From Artocarpus heterophyllus (taxonomy: Eukaryota; Streptophyta; Magnoliopsida; Rosales; Moraceae), in NCBI GenBank assembly GCA_025403435.1, contig JAJQZP010000045.1, forward strand, positions 124,001 through 188,000: 64,000 nucleotides of DNA, in the 5' to 3' direction. Below the pieces are notes generated by a model. It worked only from the letters and a program-made list of their open reading frames with translations, made no database searches and was not told the origin of the DNA. Positions 37,732 through 47,487 of this stretch are shown piece after piece (position 1 is the first letter of the stretch; each line of letters opens with the position of its first letter). A program made the position numbers and the translations under genes.

Positions 37732-38407
37732 TGTTGGGGGTGTGTTCGATGCTCCTTTTCCAAGGACATCTCTTGGGCTATTTGAGCACCCTACTCGGAC
37801 ACAACCATTTCTGATACATCCTCGGACACAACCATTTCTGATACATCCATGAACTCCCCTCTGATCAGCACTTCTTTTCGAGGTGCGCCCTAGGGCCTCA
37901 ACTAACCGCCATGCAAGTCGTCTCCTCCTTAGGAAGAATATGTGCTCAGGATGGACAAATATGGCCTGCATCCATGTAGCAATTCTTCTTCAAAGATCGA
38001 CGCATGGCCTTATTTCAACACTCAGATGGAGAACTGACTTTCCTTCGGGATCATGACACTATCACCTACTACTTGACACCGCCTGATGGGACACGTGGGT
38101 CACGAGTCAAACCCATTTAACGCCCAGTCTAAATGGTAGCCTATAAATTGAAAGCATTTACTCCACATGAGAGGTAACGCAAACTTTTTCTCTTAACCCT
38201 ACTCCCGATCTCGGTCGAACAGGTACTTAACTTGAGCATTAGAGAGCCTTTGGTCAGTACCACACTGGTGTCTCCTTGATCTTTGAAGTACCCTCTTCTT
38301 GTTACAGGTTCACCTCTAAAAGCTGAGATGAGCAGGGAAGGTAGTCTGATTACCCTGTGTAGCTACACGTAACATTGATCACTAGCAAAGCAAGTGGAGC
38401 ATCAACA
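37732..38407 (+). repeat. 3' LTR of the Tat element
   Basis: 676 bp from TGTTGG to CAACA, with a TATA box ctataaat at 38141-38148. A perfect 27-bp tandem duplication (37794-37820 and 37821-37847, unit begins ctcggacacaacc) is absent from the 5' LTR, so it arose after insertion or in only one copy. Confidence 0.9.
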
Positions 38408-38412
38408 ATAGG

Positions 38413-39585
38413 CTTGGAGGAAAATACTCTTTCACCATACCGCAATTTCCTCATCCCACTCAATGCTCGGTTTCTCTAAATTCTTCTCCAAACAAATGGC
38501 CTATGAAGGTAATCTGAATTTCGTCAATGGTTCAATATCAATTAATATAAGGGATTTGGGTAAAAATAATTATGGTGAATTTAACTCAGCAATTAATGTT
38601 ATGTACATTAAGAAAGAGAAAGTTAATAACAAAAAGCTAATATAGATAAATTAGCAAATGTTTAATTTTTATTAGAGCGTGATGTGATACACCTATTCTA
38701 TTAAATAATTCCTTAATTTATAGAAGTTTTACTGTAGGTCTTTTTTTTTTTTTAATAAATTTAGTTTCCCATTTGCAAAATTTCCTAGCCAATCAAAATT
38801 CCATTAATCTAAAAAATAAATGGAGAGAAAAAGAGTTGGGGAAAAAAAAGAGGGGATAGCTTTAGGTTTAGTTTTTAAGTAGTTCCAGTTCTTTAAAATC
38901 TTATAGAGTGTTTAAGAGGACGATTGTAATTGAAAATATTAGTTTAAAAACTGTAGCATATGTGTGCTTTATATCGTAAAGTTTTTGCTTTCTAATATAG
39001 CTTCTGAGAGTTTTACGTTGTTTGTTGATTTTGACAGAGATGGCAAACAGAGGTTTAAACTAATGTGTTTGAAAAGGAAAATGAACACATAGTGTAATAT
39101 TTCCAATAGAATAGTAGCTTTTTCCTAAGCCTTTCTTTTTACTCCTTGAAAATTTTACAGTAGAGAAATGCCTATTTAAAGGAGCATAAAAACTTTGTCT
39201 ATTTTTAAATGCTAGATTTTTTTTGTCTTAGTTAGCATTAGAGCCTTATTAAGAAAAATGTTGCAAAACTAGAACAATTCTCTTATTTTCTTTCTCTAGA
39301 GGAAATAGGAACAGCTACCTTTGTTATCTTACATTTAAAATTTTTTTTTCTTCTGTTAGACTTATGTGCTTATTAAGTGATCTAAAATAAGAGAAAATAA
39401 TAGAAGAAATATTATAATCATATTCCAAAAAAGGGCATAAATTAAGAATTTGGGATTTTTTTGATCTTAGAACTTTTTATGATCAAACTCATACTGGACC
39501 TCAAGTTTGGCCCCAAGCTAAAGAACCAAGAAAAAAATAAATGGCAAGTTACAACTTTTGTATGTTGTTTAAATTTATACCACTA
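38413..39585. other. AT-rich non-coding stretch with a decayed MITE
   Basis: 38905-39075 (agagtgtttaag ... gagagttttacg ... aggtttaaac) is a diverged copy of the MITE family best seen at 56922. Nothing else is recognised. Confidence 0.4.
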
Positions 39586-39715
39586 GACAAGTGAGAGCAG
39601 GTTAATTGGTTGTAAGTCCCTCCACCCTTACCATAGGTTGAGGGTTCGAGTCACACTTAGCCCTACTCGAAAGTGATGGCATTCCCCCTACCCTTGTTGA
39701 ATTCATATTAGATTT
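39586..39715 (+). mobile_element. tRNA-derived SINE, copy 1
   Basis: A RNA polymerase III B box ggttcgagtc lies at 39643-39652. A weaker A-box-like segment (gcaggttaattggttgtaag) lies about 35 bp upstream. The same sequence recurs at 46130, including gtaagtccctccac and ttgagggtt. Spacing and boxes fit a tRNA-derived SINE. The 3' end is uncertain. Confidence 0.7.
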
Positions 39716-39844
39716 TATTAATCTTTAATTAGTTTATTTGTGTATATCAAAATCTAAACTCTAATACCTACAAGGCTGCAACATAAATCACAAGGTGAGA
39801 ATTTCTTAGGGAATCTCTCAACATTTTTCAAGATCTAATTCATA

Positions 39845-39996
39845 GGGTGTTTGGAAGAATAGTTTTAACTATCAATTTAGGTTTAAGAACTATAGCATGC
39901 AAGAGCTTTATATTGTAGCTTTTTATTATAGTATATGAAAGCTTTATATTGTTCATAGTTCAAACTATTGGTTTGAACTATTCTTCTAAACATCCC
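39845..39996. mobile_element. MITE, hAT-like family copy
   Basis: The inverted ends are gggtgtttggaagaatagtt and aactattcttctaaacatccc-type sequence. The interior has two agctttatattgt words. Same family as 56922-57084. Confidence 0.75.
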
Positions 39997-40691
39997 ATGA
40001 ATTTAAGTTACCAGGCTCTATAATTTTAAACAAGGAAACTTTAATAAATAAGGCATTCAAGTACAAGGGAAAAGTTATACTAGAGAATGCCAAAATTCTC
40101 CACCTATGGAGGATGGTTTTTTTAGACAGTTAGATTGTGTCCAATGGATGATATAAAGTAATTAAAGTTTAAAGATAGATGAGATTGCATATTTTTTACT
40201 TCCCTTTATTACTTCAACACTGATCTCTCCCTCTTTCTTTCCTCATCTTCATATCTCTCTCTTCAAAAAACCACCAGATCTATTCTCTCTCCCCTAATCT
40301 TCCTTTGTCTAAACTTGGCTAGCTATTGCAAGACACAACCATTGACCTTTGCTAGATCTGGTATGACCTTGACCAGCTTTCGTGTGACCTATTCGCTTCT
40401 TTACGAACCCACAAAGATTTGTGAGCGAATGTGTGGTGGTCCACATGAGAATGCCAAGACCTAAATGGGTCTCTTCGCAAGAATTTAATTGATTGCATGG
40501 TTGTCTGATTTTCCAAATCAAATTAATCTAAAAACAACTTGCTTTATTTGGAGTCTTAAATTTGCAATCGCAATCGTAATTGCAAAATTTTTTTATCCCT
40601 TTGGCATGTTATCCAAAGGACTAGTAATTTAATGCAACAAATTTGATTCTACGTTTTCCTTTTCGATTTTTACTAGTTTGTAGGAATTTCA
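39997..40691. other. Unassigned stretch
   Basis: 40195-40310 is CT-rich (ctctctctct-type words), like a plant 5' leader. It may be the former leader or promoter of the pseudogene that follows. No intact gene is seen. Confidence 0.35.
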
Positions 40692-41038
40692 ATAACAGAC
40701 CAATTGCTGATATTTACAAGAGTGGGCTTAATCCTTTGGACATGTAAGGAACTTGGAAATGCCTTTAAAGGTTCTCTAATTGACACCTTGATCTAATCAT
40801 GTCTTTTGGAGGAACGCTTTGGGGCTGCATCTTATGACTATGATGCTCTAGAGCTATTTACACCCTTAAATGGACCTTCCACAACGAACTTGGCCTTATC
40901 TTCGTCGTTGCTTATCAGCGAATCCTCCACCTCTTGTATCTGGATGATCTATTATCTGCTGTGAACCGCGAGTTTGCAGAGATTTACGATCCCAAACATA
41001 TGATCTGCAATGATTTTGATGAAACTTTTAGGCAACTT
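40692..41038 (+). pseudogene. Truncated pseudogene of signal recognition particle receptor subunit alpha (SRX domain)
   Basis: The translation follows the N-terminus of plant SR-alpha: DQLLIFTR, then GLILWTCKELGNAFKGS, SCLLEERFGAASYDYDA, and after a one-base frame change YTLKWTFHNELGLIFV, AYQRILHLLYLDDLL, and FAEIYDPK, FDETFRQL. SR-alpha docks the ribosome-SRP complex at the ER and this SRX domain binds the beta subunit. Here the start codon is ATA, an in-frame TAA follows LIDTLI, there is a frameshift near 40850, and homology stops after about 117 residues of roughly 600. Whether the break coincides with an exon end of the parent gene cannot be told from here. Confidence 0.85.
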
Positions 41039-41491
41039 AGAATAATGGTGAAATTTATTTCCAGTTCTTCAAAATTTTTGATTTGTGTATAAAATTAAGA
41101 TTAATCTATGTATTTTCCAAAGAATTTGTGTTTTAATCTGATTAAATAAAAATGAATTTAATTTTGTGACTATTTTGTTAGTTTTCAATTTTTTAGAATA
41201 TAATAGGTTTTTAATATTTTATTGTATTTAAGTTATGATACTGTATAAGAGAGTCTATAAACCTTGCAAAGATGGGCAGTGGTGCTGCTGAATGAGGGAG
41301 AAGAATAGGGTTTTTAAAATTATGGATTTTCTCCTTGGAATACTTTTAGAACTCAATGAAATTTGGATTCTTTAATTTTTTTTATTTGCAACTACGTATT
41401 CTTGTTTTGGTTTGTGAGAGAGTAAAGATGAAAATAAAAGAGCATGTAAGAGTAAAGATGAAAATAAGAGTATGTGATCTTCTTAGAAACA
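41039..41491. other. AT-rich stretch, no gene seen
   Basis: Low-complexity AT-rich DNA with two near-identical gagtaaagatgaaaataa words around 41420-41470. Confidence 0.4.
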
Positions 41492-41500
41492 AAACATATA

Positions 41501-42615
41501 GGGTTAATTTCACTTTTACGCCTAAACTATGCAACCCCCTGAGCTTTAAAATGTTTCAAATTATACTCTTAAACTATTCAATTGGCCTTTTCATTAATAA
41601 ATCCATTAAATATTAACAGAATTGAGCCAATAATTTTACTTTTGACTCTAAACTATGCAACTTGTCTTATTTTGACCCTTAAACTTTAGATTACAACAAA
41701 TCACACCCTGAACTATGAAACTTGTCTTATTTAGCCCTCAATTACTAAATCCATTAAATATTAACAAATTAAGTTGCATATACATAATCAATTAATTATA
41801 AATCAAAGGTCGAGATTAAATCTTTTGTAATCAAATTTCCCGCATCTTAGACCTACAAATAGGGAATTTCATAAATAAATGTACATTCTTGTTGACTTAA
41901 AATTAATATAAATTTTGAAGTTTTTTTTTTTTTTTGTGACCATTGAGCCGAATTAAGCGAAGTATACATTATTATGTCAATTACGTAATTTTCAAACTCA
42001 AAAGTTAGTCATAAAAGTGACAAGTAGATTATACAGTAGTATCTATGTGTTCTTTTTGTTAGCTACCCATATATGCAAGTGTTTTTTTCCTTATTTGTTT
42101 TCATATATTTTCTTTACTTTATTTTAAATTATGTGATGGAGAAAATTTGATAAAATTTATTGAAAAAAAAGAAGTAAAACTTTTACTAACAAAATTATAA
42201 AAAAAAGAAAATACTAAAACTTGTATAATGGATAAACAAAATTTAAAAATTTTGACTTCAAAATATATGTTGAAAACATATATAGAGCCAAAAAGTCAAA
42301 ATAGTCGTTTTGTCTTGATTTGTCAACATTTAACAAATTTAGTGATGAAATGGTCAAAATACGACAAGTTTCATAGTTTAGAGGTATCATATGTTATATT
42401 TTAAAGTGTAGGGGTTAAAATAGGATAAGTTGCATGGTTTAGGGGTCAAAAGTGAAATTATTGACTAAATTTCATTAATATTTAACAGTTTTGGTAATAG
42501 AAGGACAAAAATAGGACAAGTTAAATAGTTCAAAGGTGTGATTTGTTACGTTTTAAAGTTCAGGGGTTAAACTATGACAAGTTGCATAGTCAAGAGTTAA
42601 AAGTGAGATTAACCT
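41501..42615. mobile_element. Mutator-type foldback element with 9-bp target duplication
   Basis: Left arm 41501 to about 41780 and right arm about 42310-42615 are inverted copies: gggttaatttcacttttacg at the left pairs with aaaagtgagattaacct at the right, and ttgcatagt/actatgcaac words repeat within both arms. The 9-mer AAACATATA lies exactly outside both ends (41492-41500 and 42616-42624). A 9-bp duplication is the hallmark of Mutator-like transposition. The 0.5-kb middle is AT-rich with no transposase. Confidence 0.85.
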
Positions 42616-42616
42616 A

Positions 42617-42652
<36 letters not shown>

Positions 42653-43640
42653 TACAAAAAAAGGATGGAAAAAAATTATAAATTAAAAGTGACCTATAAT
42701 TACTAAAAGTTGGTAAATAACCATATTTATATCTATCTATCTATATCTACAAAAGTAAGAATATGCACTTGATCAATAGCCTCCAAATATCACTCCTTTT
42801 CCTCGTCCTCCTCTTCCTCTTCTTTATGTTCATGAACTTTTGTTTTTGTTTAGGTTTATTTACCTTTATATGCCCTGTATTTTAAATTTATTCCTTCAGT
42901 TTTTGATATCAAATATATTCCTTCAGCTTAGATTTAATACAAAAATTTATATCGTTCCTCGATTAGTCTTTAATTTTGACCTAAAAATTACACAAAATAT
43001 CCTCAAATTGTAAAATAAGATAACTTTAATAACTTAAAAAACATTATACTAAAGTTTTTTTACTTCAAGAGTGTAAAGAATAACCTAAAAATAGGTGTTT
43101 TATGTGTTTTTGTTTTTTCTTATTTTTTGAAAGTTTTAATTTTTTTCTCTTTTACTTAAGGATAATTTGGTCATTTTAAAAGTCAAAATCAACTATTGAC
43201 TGAGATAAGATTTGTATTTGTGTATTAAATCTAACATGAGGATATACATTCAATGATATAAAAAACCAAATATATAATTTTTGAATTAACCTAAAACAGA
43301 AGACGTAAAGAGATAAATATCTCCTTTTCTTTCTTTCACCTTCTTTTTCTCTTTCCTTTTTTTTTTTTCATTTTTCCTTTACAATTTATAATCCTCTCTC
43401 TACACACACACACACATATCGTATTTATTTTGATTGTATATTTATACCATATCTATAAATCTTTATGTTTTTTTTTCTATTTTAAATAATGTCTAACTAA
43501 TCAAGTTATCATCATATCTAATACATATCTATATATAGATATAGACAATATAGACTTTACTAATGGCCTTCAAGTGCCACTCTTTATACTTTTAATCTTT
43601 CTTTCACCTTTTTTTTTCTTCACTTTCTTTATCTATATTT
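42616..43640. other. AT-rich stretch with microsatellites
   Basis: (TA)n at about 42620-42649, (CA)n at 43402-43416, several T-rich runs. No gene is recognised. Confidence 0.45.
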
Positions 43641-43654
43641 ATATCTATACTATA

Positions 43655-43990
43655 TAGGACCCATTTGGTAGCTTGTTTTAAGTTGCTTTTAGCTTATTCT
43701 ATCTAAAAGCTACTTATGAGCCCGTTTCAATGATCAATGGAAAAGTGCTTATGGTTTATAAACATTTATCGGAGAAGTTAAGCCAATGGGTGCTCATGAA
43801 GTAAGCACTTATGAAGAGCTTTTTTATTTACATTTTTAAACTTTTTTTTAAGAATAAAAAATTAAGAATTCTATCAATATCTTTGAATTACACTATTTTT
43901 TAATATCAATAAAAGTTTTTGACTTATTTAACCAAACAAGTCAAAAAGCACTTTTCCATGCATTATCAAAACACTAATCAAAAAGCCCTA
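43655..43990. repeat. Probable decayed MITE
   Basis: ggacccatttggtagc near 43658 and a later segment with accaaacaagtcaaaaagcac (43930-43950) are typical of plant MITE ends, with agcttat/ataagc words repeated inside. Borders are not resolved. Confidence 0.35.
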
Positions 43991-44328
43991 GCTTATGCTT
44001 CACTTCTTTTATTGCTTAAAAGTAAAAAATACATGGTATCCCACACGAACCCATATAAAAGTAAGAATGTGGAATTTACCAATGACCTTTACGTGTCACC
44101 CTCTCCCTTCCAATTCTTCTTCTTTTTTTTTTTAATCTTTTTTTCCTTCTTTCTTATCTGTTTTCTCATTTTTCCTATACCATATGTATCTATTCGAATT
44201 CATATTATTTGCATGATTTTTGGTATCTCAAATATTGTTGATTTAATCATGTTATGTTATGTCATGTCTAATTTTAATATCTCAAATTATGTCTGACCAA
44301 TTACATTAGGCCATATTAATTATCTATT

Positions 44329-44330
<2 letters not shown>

Positions 44331-44367
<37 letters not shown>
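44331..44367. repeat. (AAT)n microsatellite
   Basis: Twelve or so uninterrupted taa/aat units, ending where the candidate Helitron begins. Confidence 0.9.
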
Positions 44368-44369
44368 CA

Positions 44370-44704
44370 TCTATGCTATATACTATTTAAAAGATCTAAT
44401 AGACAATTCCCATTTGATGACACGTGTCACCTACAATCTTTTTGTTTTTTTTTAACTTTTTAAGTTTTTTGGTTTTTTATTTTCTCCTCTATTTTTGGTT
44501 TTATTTTTTTTATTCTTTTTCATCTTTTTTATTAGCTTTTCTCATGCCTTCTCTCTCTTTTTTCTCCCCTTTTTTCTTCCTTTGTTTTTTTTTCATCCTA
44601 TTTTCTTTTTATTTGTATTTTTGACGCTTTAGATCTTCATATAAAAAAACTTTTAGATTTTTGTATTAAAAACATATTAAAAAAACATGGGTGCTAATTA
44701 CTAG
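44370..44704 (+). mobile_element. Candidate short non-autonomous Helitron
   Basis: The left end begins TC (tctatgctatatac) and the right end is gggtgctaattactag, a CTAG of the CTRR type. It sits between A (44369) and T (44705), the Helitron target, and taataataa continues on the far side, so it appears inserted in an (AAT)n array. A clear 3' hairpin is not evident, so confidence is moderate. Confidence 0.45.
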
Positions 44705-45930
44705 TAATAATAATAAATATATAAAAGTGAGAATGTAATTTTGATCTTTCTTCCAATAAATAACATGTGTCACTTCCTCCTTTTTCTTTCTTTTTTTCCC
44801 TTTTATTTTTTCTTTCATCTTCTTATCTTTTTTTTTTCTTCCTTTAATTTTTACGCTTTCCCTTCTCACTATTTTTTTTCTTCCTGTAATCTTTTTCTTT
44901 ATAAGTTTTTTTTTGCTAAATTATTATTTTTTCACTTATCTTAATCACAATAATCTTTAAATTCTTTTTTTTTCTAAATAAGTCATGATTTAAAAAATCC
45001 TTCTTTTCTTTTTTTAACTTTTTGTTCTTTCTTTCACTCACTTACTTTCTTCCTCTTTCATCAATTTTGATGTTCATAAATTCTTTTTCTTTTAAATTGG
45101 TCAATAATAATTTTAAGCCCCAATTAAACATTATTCTCCTTCTTATATGTACACAATAATTATTTTTTTTTATTTGCCCTGATCAACATATTCCTTTGTT
45201 AAATATGTTTTATCTATGCAAATATGTTTTGCTATCTCTTTTTTTTTTTTTTTTCCTTTTAATCCCATAGCCTTTATTTAATATTTGTTTTGCTAAATTA
45301 CTTTTTTTTACTCATCTTTGTTACAATAATCTTGTTTTAATAAATCATGATCTTAAAAATCTTTCTTTTTTTTTTAACTTTTCGCTTTTTTTTTCCTTTC
45401 TTTCGTTTATTTTATTCCTCTTTCATCAAATTTGACGTTCATTAATTCGTTTTTAATTCTTCAATTATAATTAACTTCTACTTTTTCTTATATGTACACT
45501 AATTAATTTTTTTTGTTTGATTTGTTCCTATCAACATTTTTTTTTTGAATATAATCTATTTATCTATGCAAATATAACATTCAAGAAAAAAAAATGCATC
45601 TTGATTTGAAAACGCAATTATGTTACATCTATTTTTCTCCCAAAATATTGTGCCTTTACGTCAGCCTTATTGAAACAACTTTTTTCCACAATTTACCCAA
45701 TACGAAAAACCTTTTTGCTAAATGCGCCTTTGCTTAAAATATGAATATTCTGCAGTTGTATAGTCTATTGTCTTTATGTATATCGCCCTTATAAATAATT
45801 ATTTTAATGTCCATTTTTTAGCCCTTCATAATATTATTTTCTTATATGGATCTATAAGTAAATTTCACTCAGTGAATAAAAAGCTATTTAGATCATCTAA
45901 AATATTAATATCAATGCTAATATTATATTT
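44705..45930. other. T-rich low-complexity stretch
   Basis: Poly-T and (T/C)-rich DNA. The segment 44717-44780 (atataaaagtgagaatg ... acatgtgtcac) resembles 44050-44095 and 42745-42790, so a repeat family lies here. No gene is supported. Confidence 0.45.
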
Positions 45931-45933
45931 ATT

Positions 45934-46115
45934 ATTAAAAGTATTAAAATAACATATTTGATGTGTTGTTCTATTTTATACTCTACTACCCAATATTCTT
46001 TCAAATGCAATACTTATCTTCTATCAAAATTAATAAGCATTGGAATCTATCAAAGCAAACTTGTAACATTGAAATAATACAAAAAATGTGAATGCTATAA
46101 TTATTAAAAGAAAAA
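45934..46115. repeat. Second copy of the repeat at 12430-12710
   Basis: Shares aaaataacatatttgatgtg, ctattttatactc, atctatcaaagcaaac and gctataattattaaa with the first locus. Confidence 0.65.
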
Positions 46116-46129
46116 GTTAATATATTGAC

Positions 46130-46285
46130 TACAAGTGAGAGTAGCATAATTGGTTATAAGTCCCTCCACTCTAAGTATAAGTTGAGGGTTGGAGTCATAC
46201 TAAATCCCACTTAAAAGTAATGGTATTCTCCCCCCCATTTGACATTGACGTTAGGTAGTTGTTCTTTTTTTTTTTTTTTTCAATA
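46130..46285 (+). mobile_element. tRNA-derived SINE, copy 2
   Basis: Follows copy 1 (39586) closely: gtgagagtag, aattggttataagtccctcc, and a B box mutated to ggttggagtc (46187-46196). It ends at a poly-T run (46266-46281), as many plant SINEs do. Confidence 0.72.
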
Positions 46286-46927
46286 AACGTAAACTTGTTT
46301 TGCTTATAGTCAGTTTGAGAAATACTATTTTTGTGGCATTGTTTTTCAATCCTATCACTTTTATAAGAAAATTTAAAACATATTAATTTAAAAAGTATAA
46401 AGACATAAATGATCATAAATATTCAGATTATGGTTAGGTAAACAAGTGTTCATTTAAAGTATTTTGACATTTTTAGCTAAGAGAATAGATATAAACCCTA
46501 AGAAGAAAAAATAGATGATAGAATATAATAATGATCCTAAAAAAGTGTGTACCACCTAATATTTCAAGAGTTAACCTCCTCATTTCAAATTAGGCAAAAA
46601 AATGAGAAAAATAATATGTTACTACAGTTTTTGAAGTAAATATCATGTCATGAATATATTTGTATTAATTAATCACCTAAATAATTTATTTATAATGTAT
46701 GCTTATACTGTAAACAAAAGATAAATAATTATTTACATTTTAAACCTATTTATTATATAAATAAAAATTATTTATCATTTATCACAGATATTTTCAAAGC
46801 CACCCAGGCCCAAACGAAGAGCTTCTCCCCTAACCCCCGACTTACTTACAAGACCTCAGCAGTCGGCAAACGACAGAACGGCTTCGCTTCGCACTCTCCC
46901 TAAACTCCAAACTCTGAACTCTGAACA
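46286..46927 (+). promoter_or_regulatory. Upstream region of the TAD1 gene
   Basis: A TATA-like tattatataaataa lies at 46751-46764. The GC-richer stretch 46800-46927 is presumably the 5' UTR. The actual start of transcription cannot be fixed. Confidence 0.4.
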
Positions 46928-47453
46928 ATGCACAGCTTTACTGAAACGACATCTTCTTCTCCGTTACGGTCGGAAGTCCAATGGGGGACCAAAGTTTCAG
47001 ACAAGGTTTTCTCGCTCTACAACTCCCTACCCAAGAAAGGGAAGCCTCAGGGTCGCGAAGTCACCGTCTTGGCTGCATTTCTCCTTTCCTCTCCTCATCG
47101 AGGTCCTTTTCCCTTGCAATCATTTTCCTTTCCTACGTTTTCTGGGGAAACTCAATTCTCTGATTTTTTTCCCCTCTCTTTTCAGTGCAGATTTGGAAGT
47201 TGTTGCTCTTGGAACCGGGACGAAATGCGTCGGCCGATCGCGATTGAGCCCCTACGGCGACGTCGTCAACGACTCGCACGCCGAAATCATCGCGCGAAGA
47301 GCTTTATTGAGGTTTTCTGCTTTCTTTGTTGTATTTGAATTTTACGCCGTTTTTGCTCATACGCGTTGCTTGGTTTATAAATATACGAATAAAGCTTTCA
47401 ATTGAATATATTTCTTCCGTTGTTGGTTCATTTGTATGTGAACCGTGTTAATT

Positions 47454-47487
<34 letters not shown>

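Larger units (their letters stand above)
20402..38407 (+). mobile_element. Ty3/gypsy Tat-type LTR retrotransposon, split by a nested element
   Basis: The LTRs start TGTTGG (20402 and 37732). The 3' LTR ends CATCAACA at 38407. ATAGG precedes the element (20397-20401) and follows it (38408-38412), giving a clean 5-bp target duplication. Without the nested 20651-29348 insertion and its duplicated site the element is about 9.3 kb. Gene order on the plus strand is gag, protease, RT, RNase H, a second archaeal-type RNase H and the integrase start, followed by a long 3' region with antisense frames. The extra RNase H and the antisense 3' region are hallmarks of the Tat (Retand/Ogre) lineage. All frames are broken by stops and shifts, so the copy is dead. 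The two LTRs differ far more than those of the nested element, so this element is the older of the two. Confidence 0.9.

Noticed and set aside
44424..44944. Open frames rich in F/L or K/E on both strands
   Set aside because: T-rich low-complexity DNA, no conserved motif.
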